Below, one piece after another: positions 52,096-60,719 of a DNA stretch of 64,000 nt. The stretch comes from Draconibacterium orientale. GTDB lineage: Bacteria; Bacteroidota; Bacteroidia; Bacteroidales; Prolixibacteraceae. Position 1 is the first letter of the stretch, and each line of letters starts with the position of its first letter. The position numbers and the translations under genes are program-made. The notes under the pieces are model-generated. The model was not told where the DNA came from. It saw nothing but the letters and a program-made list of their open reading frames with translations, and ran no database searches. Location: the NCBI RefSeq assembly GCF_000626635.1, contig NZ_CP007451.1:1488001-1552000 (forward strand), in the 5' to 3' direction.

Positions 52096-52812
52096 ATGGA
52101 AATTTTAAATGCAAGATTACATGATTTTCGAAACGAAGAACATTTCAATCTTCACGCCGAAGTAAACGATCTGATCGTTCGTTTTACGGTTGAAGCCTTA
52201 AAAATTGAACGGTATTACCCTGATTTTTCATCGGCGCTGACTGCCGAAGCCGAAGCCCTCGATGTGGTGCAGAAAAGTATTTTTACCGGTCCAATTGCCG
52301 ATGCCGACCACACCCGCGACAACACAATCCTGGGTATGGAAGATATGGTTGACGCGGCACTGCGCCATTTTAAATCCGATGTGCGCGATGCTGCCCGCCG
52401 CCTGAAAATTGTTTTCGATAGTTTCGATGGTATTACTACAAAACCTTACGACCAGCAAACAGCAGCTACCGATGTTTTAACAGGCGAACTGGAAGGAAAA
52501 TACAGTAGCGATACAGCTACAGTTGGAATTACCGACTGGGTAAACGAGTTAAAAGCGAATAACCAGGCGGTGAAAGACCTGGTGGGCGAGCGCTATACCG
52601 ACGAGACGGCTAAAACACCATTAAAAATGAAAGAGGCGCGCAAACAACTCGACGATGCCTATCGTAACGTAGCCAAACTGGTTGATTGTTTAATTTTTGT
52701 TGAAGGGCCCGAAACCTACGAAGCTTTTGTTAAAGAACTCAACAAACGTATTGAAAAATACAACACCCGCCTTAGCCAACGCGATGGACGAAATGCTGAG
52801 GAGGAAGAATAG
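52096..52812 (+). CDS. DUF6261-family protein downstream of the hairpin array
   Basis: A 238-residue soluble, mostly helical protein. It starts MEILNARLHDFRNEEHFNLH, the characteristic opening of the DUF6261 family, with FKSDVRDAARRLKIVFDSF, TTKPYDQQTAATDVLTGEL and a C-terminal FVKELNKRIEKYNTRLSQRDGR. The family is restricted to Bacteroidetes and has no known function. No catalytic motif, signal or membrane segment is seen. The basic helices could bind nucleic acid (inference). The six-hairpin array occupies its 5' leader, which makes a functional link between array and protein plausible. A palindromic element follows. Confidence 0.8.
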   Translation: MEILNARLHDFRNEEHFNLHAEVNDLIVRFTVEALKIERYYPDFSSALTAEAEALDVVQKSIFTGPIADADHTRDNTILGMEDMVDAALRHFKSDVRDAARRLKIVFDSFDGITTKPYDQQTAATDVLTGELEGKYSSDTATVGITDWVNELKANNQAVKDLVGERYTDETAKTPLKMKEARKQLDDAYRNVAKLVDCLIFVEGPETYEAFVKELNKRIEKYNTRLSQRDGRNAEEEE

Positions 52813-52821
52813 AGTAATTGT

Positions 52822-52957
52822 TTTTGCACCGTGGCTTTAGCCCGGTGTTTGGTTCTGTAGTAAACAGATTGGCTTTAGCCGTTAAAAATGAATGATTAAA
52901 TGCTAAAGCCATTTTTACGTTCATTAAGTAATCACCGCCCTGAAGGAAGGTGCAAAA
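52822..52957. repeat. Three-hairpin palindromic element, copy 2
   Basis: Outer inverted ends TTTTGCACC (52822-52830) and GGTGCAAAA (52949-52957), end hairpins CACCG...CGGTG and CACCGCC...GGTG, and a central hairpin TGGCTTTAGC (52870-52879) with GCTAAAGCCA (52902-52911). Same layout as 18242-18386 but a different central sequence. It follows the DUF6261 gene directly and could also end its transcript. Confidence 0.75.
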
Positions 52958-53055
52958 GATAGTTGCAAAATCTGTAGTGATGTTCGATTGTACATTCGAG
53001 TTTGAAATGATTGTCTAATCCTCCGTCCCGATAATATCGGGACACCTCCTTTGCA

Positions 53056-53445
53056 TAAACTATGGTGTACACATAAATATTCTAAGGGCTTGATTTATAA
53101 TCGACTTTTAATATGCGGCGCAAGGTAGGGTTGTATTTCAAAAACCGGTAGTAGTTGCGCCTTTGTGATTTTTCTCTTCTATTCCCGGGGCTGTGCTCCC
53201 TGCGGGTGCTTCCCCCGGGCTATTGATTACGCACCCTTGGTGCTTAAAGCCCCGAAGCGGGCGACAGGCAATAGCCCGGTGCGAGTGGCTGAGTTTACGA
53301 AGACACAAAGCGCCGGGTAAAAGATTGATAAAAAATCGTTCGGCGTCTAAATTTGATTAGAATTGGTCAGCTTGTTCCGAACGAAAAATCGTTGCAGAAT
53401 CATTTGAAAAAGGGAATATTTAAGTTGTGTGTACACCGTAGTTTA
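53056..53445. mobile_element. MITE-like non-coding element
   Basis: About 390 bp bounded by TAAACTATGGTGTACACA (53056-53073) and TGTGTACACCGTAGTTTA (53428-53445), an 18-bp inverted repeat with one mismatch. The match continues inward over TAAATATTC after a 4-nt offset. No reading frame of note lies inside. An internal inverted pair (CCGGGCTATTG near 53216 and CAATAGCCCGG near 53269) adds a central stem. It lies in the gene-free stretch 52813-53583. Confidence 0.65.
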
Positions 53446-53507
53446 CATAAAGCAGGACGTGTCCCCCTTGGCGAAGGGGAATAAAAGGGGGATTGACAGG
53501 CACAAAA

Positions 53508-53536
53508 AAATCCGGTCCCAAAAAAAGACCGGATTT
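53508..53536 (-). terminator. Terminator of the DEAD-box helicase gene
   Basis: AAATCCGGTC (53508-53517) pairs with GACCGGATTT (53527-53536), with a run of T residues on the leftward transcript. Confidence 0.88.
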
Positions 53537-53583
53537 CCTATTTCTTAAGCTTGTAGCCTGAAACTTGTGTCTTGCAACTAAAG

Positions 53584-55305
53584 CTACTTCTTTTTATTGG
53601 CTACTTCAATATTCACTTTCTGGCCTCTGAAGCGGGCATTTTTGAAAGCTTTTGTAATTTCTTTCTCGTAGTTCGAGTCGATCTCGAAGAACGAGAAACC
53701 TTTCAGCACTTCAATGCTGCCAATATCGATACTTTTTCCCGGGGTGTTCTGGTTAATCAAATCGATAATTGCACGTTTGTTAACGCCGCTCTTTTTACCC
53801 AGGCTAAAGAAGAATCGCGACATATTGCCACCGTTTCCTCTTCGTGCTCTGCCACGATCTCCGCGTTCACGGTCTCCGCCGCGCTCGCGGTTTCCACGGT
53901 CACCACGCTCACGTCCGTCGCGTCCACCTCTGCGGCGGTCGCCACGCTCGTTACGCATCGATTCTTTTTCGCGTGCCTCGTCAACGTTAATATCCTTTGC
54001 GTTTTCGTAGTATTGTAAAAAGCGGTTAAACTCTACCGAAACAAAGTGTTTGATCAGCTCTTCGCGTTCCAACCAGGCCAGCTTTTTGTAAATAACCGGC
54101 ATAAACTCCGCAATGTTCTCGTCGTTTACTTCCACTTTTTCTACGCGGTCGATGAGGTTAAAAAGTTGCTTCTCGCAAATTTCTTTTCCCAGTGGTACCG
54201 GAACCTTAATGAACTTTTTGCCCATTTTCTTCTCCACATCGCGCAGCTTCCCTTTTTCGCGCAAGTGAATCAGGGTAATGGAAATACCTTTTTTACCGGC
54301 ACGTCCTGTTCTTCCGCTTCGGTGAATATATACCTCAGGGTCGTCGGGCAGGTTGTAGTTAATAACGTGGGTCAGTTCGTTCACGTCCAAACCACGTGCA
54401 GCCACATCGGTAGCCACCAGCATTTGCAGGTGTTTGCTGCGGAAACGCGACATTACGTGATCGCGCTGTGCCTGCGACAGGTCGCCGTGCAGTGCATCGG
54501 CATTGTATCCGTCCTGCATTAGTTTGTCGGCCACATCTTTAGTTTCAGCACGTGTACGGCAGAAAATAATTCCGTAAATATTCGGATTGATATCGGCCAC
54601 ACGTTTCAGTGCGATATAACGGTCTTTGGCGTGCACCAGGTAATAGTTGTGCTCTACGTTTTCGGCAGCGGTGTTCTTTTTGCCCACCGAAATTTCGTGT
54701 GGATCGGCCATGTAAGTATTGGCAATTCGTACAATCTCTTTCGGCATGGTAGCCGAAAACAGTAAAGTTTGCTTTTCAACCGGTGTATCTTTCAAAATGG
54801 CATCAAGGTCGTCCTTGAAACCCATCGAAAGCATTTCGTCGGCTTCGTCGAGCACCACCCACTTTATATCCTGTACTTTTAACTTGCTCCTTTTTATCAG
54901 ATCGAGCGTACGTCCCGGAGTTCCCACCACAATCTGGGCGCCATTCTCAAGGTCTTTTATCTGTTTTCTGATGTCGGAACCGCCATATAAAGTGGCAATT
55001 TTTGCTCCGTTAATGTTTTTCGAGAAATTCTCGAGGTCTTTTGCAATTTGCAAAGCCAGTTCGCGCGTTGGACTTAATATTAAGGCCTGCGGTACTTTTA
55101 CCGACGTGTCGAACTGCTGAACAATAGGTAAGCCAAATGCCGCTGTTTTTCCCGTTCCTGTTTGTGCCAAGGCAACCATGTCCTGGTCGCTGTTCAGTAA
55201 AAACGGAATCGTTTGTTCCTGAACCGGCGTGGGATTCTCAAAACCAAGCTCCTGGATCGCACCAAGGATTTCGGCTTTTAACCCCATTGTTTCAAATAAA
55301 CTCAT
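53584..55305 (-). CDS. deaD: DEAD-box RNA helicase (DeaD/CsdA type)
   Basis: An ATP-dependent RNA helicase of 573 residues that helps ribosome assembly and mRNA unwinding, often cold-induced. Motifs in order: Q motif (ENPTPVQEQTIP), I AQTGTGKT, Ia PTRELALQ, II DEAD, III SATMP, then VATDVAARGLDV and VI HRSGRTGRAG. After the core comes an arginine/glycine/aspartate-rich low-complexity linker (RGDRRRGGRDGRERGDRG and more, residues about 450-500). A DbpA-like RNA-binding domain follows (FFFSLGKKSGVNKRAIIDLI, ending KVNIEVANKKK). It is a single gene with its own terminator. Confidence 0.95.
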   Translation of the reverse strand: MSLFETMGLKAEILGAIQELGFENPTPVQEQTIPFLLNSDQDMVALAQTGTGKTAAFGLPIVQQFDTSVKVPQALILSPTRELALQIAKDLENFSKNINGAKIATLYGGSDIRKQIKDLENGAQIVVGTPGRTLDLIKRSKLKVQDIKWVVLDEADEMLSMGFKDDLDAILKDTPVEKQTLLFSATMPKEIVRIANTYMADPHEISVGKKNTAAENVEHNYYLVHAKDRYIALKRVADINPNIYGIIFCRTRAETKDVADKLMQDGYNADALHGDLSQAQRDHVMSRFRSKHLQMLVATDVAARGLDVNELTHVINYNLPDDPEVYIHRSGRTGRAGKKGISITLIHLREKGKLRDVEKKMGKKFIKVPVPLGKEICEKQLFNLIDRVEKVEVNDENIAEFMPVIYKKLAWLEREELIKHFVSVEFNRFLQYYENAKDINVDEAREKESMRNERGDRRRGGRDGRERGDRGNRERGGDRERGDRGRARRGNGGNMSRFFFSLGKKSGVNKRAIIDLINQNTPGKSIDIGSIEVLKGFSFFEIDSNYEKEITKAFKNARFRGQKVNIEVANKKK

Positions 55306-55542
55306 ATACTATTTTTTTAAGTGGCCGCAAAGGTATTCTTTTTATTTGTATTTCAGTGGTTTATGTTGTGTTGTTTCGTAAATTTAACGTTGGGTGTTAG
55401 GTTTTTATTCTATTGAATTGATTTGCCAGTAATTGGCAAATCCCATTTTTAACACCGAATTCTCTTATAATTCTCGCCAAACGCTTACTTTTGTTGGTAT
55501 TCATATGTAAAGCACATGTTAGATATGAAGCACAGAAAGCCC

Positions 55543-56346
55543 ATGAAAAGAATAGTTCCGATTCAGCTCCTCTTGTTCCTGTTTCTTTGTTTTTCAGGTT
55601 TTGAAATCAATGCACAGGAAAATGATACCATTGTGCCGGTAGAAAATCCACAGCGTTTTTTACGTAAGATCGATCTTTCAGAAGTTACCCATAACGGGCT
55701 GAAACTGTGGCAAGACGATTTCTCTGGACACTGGGTAGGCATCGATTTTGGTTTTAATATGCTGCTTAACGAAGATTATTCCGGTTACGAGTCGGAGTTT
55801 ATGGACAATGATGTTTTTCGGTCGAATTCGGTGTATTTCAACTTCTTGCAACAAAGCATCGGTTTGCAGAAAAACAGGAATACCATTGGCCTGGTTACCG
55901 GATTGGGGCTACAACTGCAGAGCTATCGTCTGGATGATAATACCACCATTGTTAAAGGATACGATGGAGTAATTTCGCCGGAATTCCTGTATTTTAACGA
56001 TAACCAGAAATCGAAGCTGGCCGTTGAGATGATAACGCTGCCTTTGCTACTCGAATTTCAGATTCCCATCAATCATTACGATAACCGCCTGTTTTTTTCA
56101 GCCGGAGTGGTGGGTAGTTTACGGGTAAGCAGCCATACCAAAATAAAGTATAAGGAAGAGAAGAAACAGAAATTAAAAGTAGTGGATGATTTTTCGATGC
56201 ACCGTTTCAGGTACTCGGTAATGGTACGCACGGGGTACCGCTGGTTTAATGTGTTTGCCAGCTACGATTTGGTGCCGCTGTTTAAAACCGATAAAGGGCC
56301 GGAACTTACGCCATTTACTTTTGGTATCACCTTATTTCAACTATAA
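55543..56346 (+). CDS. Outer-membrane beta-barrel protein of unknown function
   Basis: The preferred start at 55543 (MKRIVPIQLLLFLFLCFSGF, cleavage after EINAQ) gives a secreted protein of about 267 residues; an ATG at 55516 is also in frame. The mature part contains an N-terminal segment and repeated amphipathic strands with aromatic ends (GHWVGIDFGFNMLL, NTIGLVTGLGLQLQSY, LFFSAGVVGSLRVS, YSVMVRTGYRWFNVFASYDL), finishing in FTFGITLFQL as PorT/OmpA-like barrels do. The outer membrane is the likely site. The next gene begins 25 bp later, so they may be co-transcribed. Confidence 0.78.
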   Translation: MKRIVPIQLLLFLFLCFSGFEINAQENDTIVPVENPQRFLRKIDLSEVTHNGLKLWQDDFSGHWVGIDFGFNMLLNEDYSGYESEFMDNDVFRSNSVYFNFLQQSIGLQKNRNTIGLVTGLGLQLQSYRLDDNTTIVKGYDGVISPEFLYFNDNQKSKLAVEMITLPLLLEFQIPINHYDNRLFFSAGVVGSLRVSSHTKIKYKEEKKQKLKVVDDFSMHRFRYSVMVRTGYRWFNVFASYDLVPLFKTDKGPELTPFTFGITLFQL

Positions 56347-56371
56347 ACAACAACAAACTAAACCCGAGAGA

Positions 56372-57142
56372 ATGAATGCTAAACCTTACGTATTGGAGCA
56401 AACCAATTGGAAACAAGTAAAAAATCAAAAGTACGACGTGGCTATTTTACCCTGGGGAGCCACCGAACCGCATAACTACCATTTACCCTACGGAACTGAT
56501 TCGCTGGAGACGGCAGAAATTGCTAAGCAGGCGGCGGGTAAAGCATGGGAAAAGGGTGCAAAAGTAATGGTGCTTCCGGTAATTCCGTTGGGTGCACAAA
56601 ACATGGGGCAGATTGATATGCCGTTTTGTTTGCACACCAAACCGTCAACCCAACTTATAATTCTGAAAGATATCTTGACGGCTTTAAGCGGCCAGGGCAT
56701 AAAAAAGCTGGTGTTGATGAATGGCCACGGAGGAAATGATTTTAAACCGCTGGTTCGCGAACTTCAACCTCAGTTCCCCGATGTGTTTATTTCGCTGGTG
56801 GAGTGGTTTAGAATGCTTGACCACGAGGATTATTTTGAGGAAGCCGGCGACCATGCCAACGAAATGGAAACAAGCATAATTATGCACTTTTTTCCCGGTT
56901 TGGTAAGGCCACTTGATGAAGCCGGACCTGGAGAGGCAAAAGCATTTAAGCTTGATGGGCTGAAAAACAAAACCGCATGGGCGCCCCGTCAGTGGGACAA
57001 AGTTTCGGCCGACACCGGTGTTGGAAATCCGAAAAAAGCCACTGCCGAAAAAGGTAAAAAGTTTGTTGAAGATATTACCTCGCAAATAGCTGATTACTTT
57101 GTGGAATTGGCAGCTTGCGATTTGGAGGATTTGTATGAATAA
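56372..57142 (+). CDS. Creatininase-family amidohydrolase
   Basis: A cytoplasmic metal-dependent amidohydrolase of 256 residues. The start at 56372 follows a GAGAGA purine stretch; the frame is open further upstream into the barrel gene but without a good start. The metal ligands of the family are visible: E32, H34, H37 and D43 in GATEPHNYHLPYGTD, then NGHGGN, and HANEMETS with the last glutamate. Family members hydrolyse creatinine or formamide-type bonds in cofactor pathways (for example MftE and FAPy deformylase). The substrate cannot be assigned. Confidence 0.85.
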   Translation: MNAKPYVLEQTNWKQVKNQKYDVAILPWGATEPHNYHLPYGTDSLETAEIAKQAAGKAWEKGAKVMVLPVIPLGAQNMGQIDMPFCLHTKPSTQLIILKDILTALSGQGIKKLVLMNGHGGNDFKPLVRELQPQFPDVFISLVEWFRMLDHEDYFEEAGDHANEMETSIIMHFFPGLVRPLDEAGPGEAKAFKLDGLKNKTAWAPRQWDKVSADTGVGNPKKATAEKGKKFVEDITSQIADYFVELAACDLEDLYE

Positions 57143-57173
57143 AAAGATAGAGGCTTAACATGCTAACATTTTC

Positions 57174-57662
57174 TTATCTTTTATATCCAATCTTTCGTCT
57201 TTCTTTTTCAGGAGGATTTATAAGGTAGCGAAGAGCTGTGAATACCTCCTTGAATTGGTTATCATATTTTTTCTCCATTTCATTTATCCGGTTAGTAATA
57301 TCAGAATTTTGAATAGCGAGTTTTCGTAGTTGTACAAATGCCCGGATGATTTCAACATTTACCTGGATAGCTTTTTGCTTTTCAGTACGCTTGATAACAT
57401 TGCAACTCCTTGTTTTGTAAAGATAAAAGGTGTATAAGTTGTTGGTTTCCAGTCTGAGGTCACAGTTTGTGACCTTAGTTTATCCAATTCATTATTAGTT
57501 AGCTCAAACATAAAGTCTTCCGGAAAACCTTTCAATATTTCGTCTTACGGCTTGTTTTAAAACTTTTGTTTCAACTTCGTAAAGTTCTGCCAGGTGAAAA
57601 TCCAGCATAACCCGCTGCTCTCTGATTTCGATGATGCGATTTTGAATAATTTGGAGATCCAT
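57174..57662 (-). pseudogene. Frameshifted ORF6N-domain protein
   Basis: From ATG 57662 the sequence reads [20 protein letters not shown], then [21 protein letters not shown], the ORF6N (KilA-N-like) DNA-binding domain of phages and mobile elements. An extra T near 57527 shifts the frame before [17 protein letters not shown] missing A near 57374 shifts it again before AIQVNVEIIRAFVQLR. The tail ends at 57174 (KERRKIGYKR). Two indels show it is dead. It lies alone between the creatininase-family gene and pepE. Confidence 0.85.
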
Positions 57663-57782
57663 TAAAGTATAGGTTGATTATTTGTTCTTTAAATATACAA
57701 AATTTACAATAGCCAATAATTATCATTGGAAAAATCCATAAGATTTCAGTTCTTTCGGCCATAAAAAATTGGTCAAAAAGTT

Positions 57783-58487
57783 ATGAAGTTATTACTGCTA
57801 AGCAACTCAACAATGCCGGGTGAACCTTACCTGGATTACCCGAAAAACGAGATAAAAAAATTCCTGGGCGAAAAGCCGGTAACTGCGGTTTTTATTCCGT
57901 ATGCAGCTGTTACTTTCTCGCTTGATACTTACTGCGAAAAGGTGGAAGAACGTTTTGCCGAAGTGGGGCACCACATAAAAGGTATTCATACGTTCGAAAA
58001 TCCGGTGAAAGCAATTCAAGAGGCCGAAGCCATTGTTGTTGGTGGCGGTAATACCTGGCAGCTGGTGCGCATGCTACACGACCGGAAGTTAATGAACCCA
58101 ATTCGCGAGCGGGTATACAATGGTGCACCGTATATTGGCTGGAGTGCCGGATCGAACGTTGCCTGCCCAACATTGCGCACTACCAACGATATGCCAATTA
58201 TCGATCCGCTTGGGTTTGATTGTATTAATATGGTACCGTTTCAGATTAATCCGCACTATCTCGATGCCAATCCTGAAGGGCACGGCGGCGAAACCCGTGA
58301 GCAGCGAATTTCTGAATTCCTCGAAATTAATCCGAAATGCTACGTGGCCGGATTGCGCGAAGGAACCATGTTTAAAGTAGAAGACGGTAAAATTGAACTC
58401 ATTGGAGAGCGAAGTTGCCGCATCTTTAAAAAAGGACAGGAACCTTACGAGTTAAAGGCCGGCGACGATTTCAGCTTTTTATTGTAA
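57783..58487 (+). CDS. pepE: Dipeptidase E (peptidase S51)
   Basis: A cytoplasmic serine dipeptidase specific for Asp-Xaa dipeptides, 234 residues. The nucleophile is S121 in IGWSAGSNVA. Other family features are IVVGGGNTWQLVRML, NMVPFQINPHYLD and AGLREGTMFKVEDG. The fold is that of class I glutamine amidotransferases with a Ser-His-Glu triad. It supports use of aspartyl peptides as amino-acid source. The gene stands alone with an ordinary AT-rich upstream region. Confidence 0.93.
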   Translation: MKLLLLSNSTMPGEPYLDYPKNEIKKFLGEKPVTAVFIPYAAVTFSLDTYCEKVEERFAEVGHHIKGIHTFENPVKAIQEAEAIVVGGGNTWQLVRMLHDRKLMNPIRERVYNGAPYIGWSAGSNVACPTLRTTNDMPIIDPLGFDCINMVPFQINPHYLDANPEGHGGETREQRISEFLEINPKCYVAGLREGTMFKVEDGKIELIGERSCRIFKKGQEPYELKAGDDFSFLL

Positions 58488-58584
58488 TAAATTTGAGTCG
58501 AAAATAAACCAGCCGGATAAATTTTATCCGCCTTTTTTGTTCCTGTAGTTAACATTAAATCAGTCTGTATCTCGGGATCAATGC

Positions 58585-58616
58585 TTGTTAGTCCCAAAAA
58601 CTATTCCTTACCTTTG
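58585..58616 (+). promoter_or_regulatory. Promoter of the YidE/AspT-type transporter
   Basis: TTG (58585-58587), a 21-bp spacer and TACCTTTG (58609-58616). A GTG start at 58616 would lie inside it, so the ATG at 58634 is the real start. The leader would be only about 10 nt. Confidence 0.7.
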
Positions 58617-58633
58617 TGCCAAACTTCGCACAA

Positions 58634-60220
58634 ATGGAATTACTCGGAAATAGTTATTTTGCCCTTTTTGTAATTATAGCATTGGGCTTTATCGTTGGTC
58701 GTATCAAGGTTTTCGGGCTATCGCTCGATGTGTCGGCTGTAATCTTTGTAGCCCTGGTTTTTGGGCACTATGGTGTAGTAATTCCCAAAGATTTTCAGTA
58801 CCTCGGCCTGGTGCTTTTTATTTTTACTATCGGAATTCAGGCAGGACCCGGATTTTTCGAGTCGTTTAAAAAAGAAGGGCGCCAATTGGCCGGATTTGCA
58901 TCGTTGCTTATTGTGCTGGCCTCGGCAATAACTGTACTTATAATCTCCGTTTTTAAAATCGACCCGAATATCGCGGTTGGCTTATTAACCGGTTCGTTAA
59001 CCAGTACGCCGGGTTTGGCTGCTGCAATTGATTATACCGGTTCGCCACTGGCTTCCATTGGTTATGGTGTGGGCTATCCGTTTGGTGTTATTGGTGTAAT
59101 TCTGTTCATTCGTTTTCTGCCAAAAATATTGGGCACTTCCATTGCCAAAGCTGAAGAAGAACATCTGGCGGTTTTAAAAGATGAATTTCCGGAGGTAGTA
59201 AAACGCAATTTTGTGGTTGAAAACGAGAATGTTGTTGGCAAAACCATCGGGGAGTTACGTATTCGGTTTATGACCAAAGCTGTAGTTTCGCGCGTGGTAC
59301 ACGATGGCGTTGCTGTTACTCCAACTCCTAAGACCTTATTGTTGAAAGGTGATTTGATAAAAGCTGTTGGAACCGAAGAAGCACTAAAAAATGTGGAGTT
59401 GCTGATTGGGCCGCAAACGGAGCAGGAAATTTCCATCGACGCAAAATACGATGTGCGTACGGTTTTGGTTACCAATAAAGAAGTGGTAAATAAAACCGTT
59501 GGCCAGATTAATTTGCTGAATACTTATGGTGCAACCATTACGCGTATTCGCCGTGCAGGTATTAATATTGTTCCAAGTCCGGGTTCGAAGTTGCAGTTTG
59601 GCGATAAGCTGATGATTGCAGGTAGCCGTGCCAACATGGATATGGTTTCAAAGATATTTGGTAACGACCAGAAACGTTTATCGGATACCGATATTTTGCC
59701 GGTAGCACTCGGAATTATTCTTGGAGTATTGGTAGGTAAGATCAGTATTGCCATGGGAACTTTTTCTTTTAGTTTGGGGCTAACCGGAGGTGTGTTAATT
59801 GTTGCGCTGGTACTTAGTCGTATGGGCAAAACCGGCCCGATTTTATGGACCATGACAGGGGCGGCGAACCAGCTGGTTCGTCAGTTTGGTTTATTGCTTT
59901 TTTTGGCAGCGGTTGGAACAGGTGCCGGGCAAAAAATTGTGGAAACATTTAATCAGTACGGAATTGAGCTGTTTCTGTACGGAGGCGCCGTTACCATTTT
60001 TCCGATGATTGTAGCAGGAATTCTTGGAAAGTATTTCTTTAAAATGAACATTCTGACATTGCTGGGGGCTATCAGCGGAAGTATGACAAGTACGCCGGGG
60101 TTGGCAGCCGCCGATTCGATGACCGACACCAACGCGCACTCGATAGCTTATGCCACGGTTTACCCGGTGGCAATGGTGTTGCTGATTATTTGTGTTCAGC
60201 TGATTACAATGTTTTTCTAG
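58634..60220 (+). CDS. Putative aspartate-alanine exchanger family transporter (YidE/YbjL-like)
   Basis: An inner-membrane protein of 528 residues. It has two copies of the Asp-Al_Ex domain, each with the conserved TSTPGLAAA motif (LTGSLTSTPGLAAAIDYTG in the first half, GSMTSTPGLAAADSMTD in the second). About 10-11 membrane segments flank a cytoplasmic part with two TrkA_C (RCK_C) domains (EVVKRNFVVENENVVGKTIGEL and VLVTNKEVVNKTVGQINLL). AspT exchanges aspartate and alanine; YidE and YbjL substrates are unknown, so only a transport role is claimed. It may serve amino acids released by PepE next door (inference). Confidence 0.9.
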   Translation: MELLGNSYFALFVIIALGFIVGRIKVFGLSLDVSAVIFVALVFGHYGVVIPKDFQYLGLVLFIFTIGIQAGPGFFESFKKEGRQLAGFASLLIVLASAITVLIISVFKIDPNIAVGLLTGSLTSTPGLAAAIDYTGSPLASIGYGVGYPFGVIGVILFIRFLPKILGTSIAKAEEEHLAVLKDEFPEVVKRNFVVENENVVGKTIGELRIRFMTKAVVSRVVHDGVAVTPTPKTLLLKGDLIKAVGTEEALKNVELLIGPQTEQEISIDAKYDVRTVLVTNKEVVNKTVGQINLLNTYGATITRIRRAGINIVPSPGSKLQFGDKLMIAGSRANMDMVSKIFGNDQKRLSDTDILPVALGIILGVLVGKISIAMGTFSFSLGLTGGVLIVALVLSRMGKTGPILWTMTGAANQLVRQFGLLLFLAAVGTGAGQKIVETFNQYGIELFLYGGAVTIFPMIVAGILGKYFFKMNILTLLGAISGSMTSTPGLAAADSMTDTNAHSIAYATVYPVAMVLLIICVQLITMFF

Positions 60221-60712
60221 TTATTTTTTGTACGAAGCCGGATCTAAAGCTGCCGGCGACCAGTTTTTCAGAAAACGTAGAATCTTGTCCTTGTCGTAAC
60301 TTTTATCCTTTTCTAAAAAGGCCGAGTTTTGCGTGTGGATACGTTTTCCTGTTTCGTCAAGAATAACAAAAACGGGAAATCCGAATCGCTGCGGAAATTC
60401 AAGTTCTGCCAAAAGTTCTTCCTGGCGGTTGTTCTGGTCGTAGTTTACTTTTACCACCTCAAAGTTGTTTTTCATAAATGAGCTGAGCTCTTCATCGTCG
60501 TGCACAAAATTGTGAAATTTGATACACCACGGGCACCAGTTTCCGCCAATTTGCAGGAATACATGTTTGTTTGCTTTTTGTGCTGCTTCAACAGCCTTGG
60601 CGATGTCTTTTTGGGCATCAGCAGTAGTGTCATAAATCTTTTGTTCTTGCGCACTTAGTAGCACTGGCAAAATCATTACCAGGCAAATTATTATTATTTG
60701 AGTGTATTTCAT
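60221..60712 (-). CDS. Secreted thioredoxin-family protein
   Basis: A 163-residue periplasmic thiol-disulfide protein. The signal peptide is MKYTQIIIICLVMILPVLLSAQ. The thioredoxin fold has the active site WCPWC (C60, C63) in FLQIGGNWCPWCIKFHNF and the cis-proline in FPVFVILD. The CPWC motif and length are those of the DUF255/thioredoxin_7 group of Bacteroidetes, thought to reduce or isomerise disulfides in envelope proteins. It lies 7 bp after the GH32 gene on the same strand, so the two are likely co-transcribed. Confidence 0.9.
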   Translation of the reverse strand: MKYTQIIIICLVMILPVLLSAQEQKIYDTTADAQKDIAKAVEAAQKANKHVFLQIGGNWCPWCIKFHNFVHDDEELSSFMKNNFEVVKVNYDQNNRQEELLAELEFPQRFGFPVFVILDETGKRIHTQNSAFLEKDKSYDKDKILRFLKNWSPAALDPASYKK

Positions 60713-60719
60713 TATGCTG

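Noticed and set aside
57571-57762. Separate small gene upstream of pepE
   Set aside because: It is an out-of-frame reading across the start of the ORF6N pseudogene and has no family pattern.
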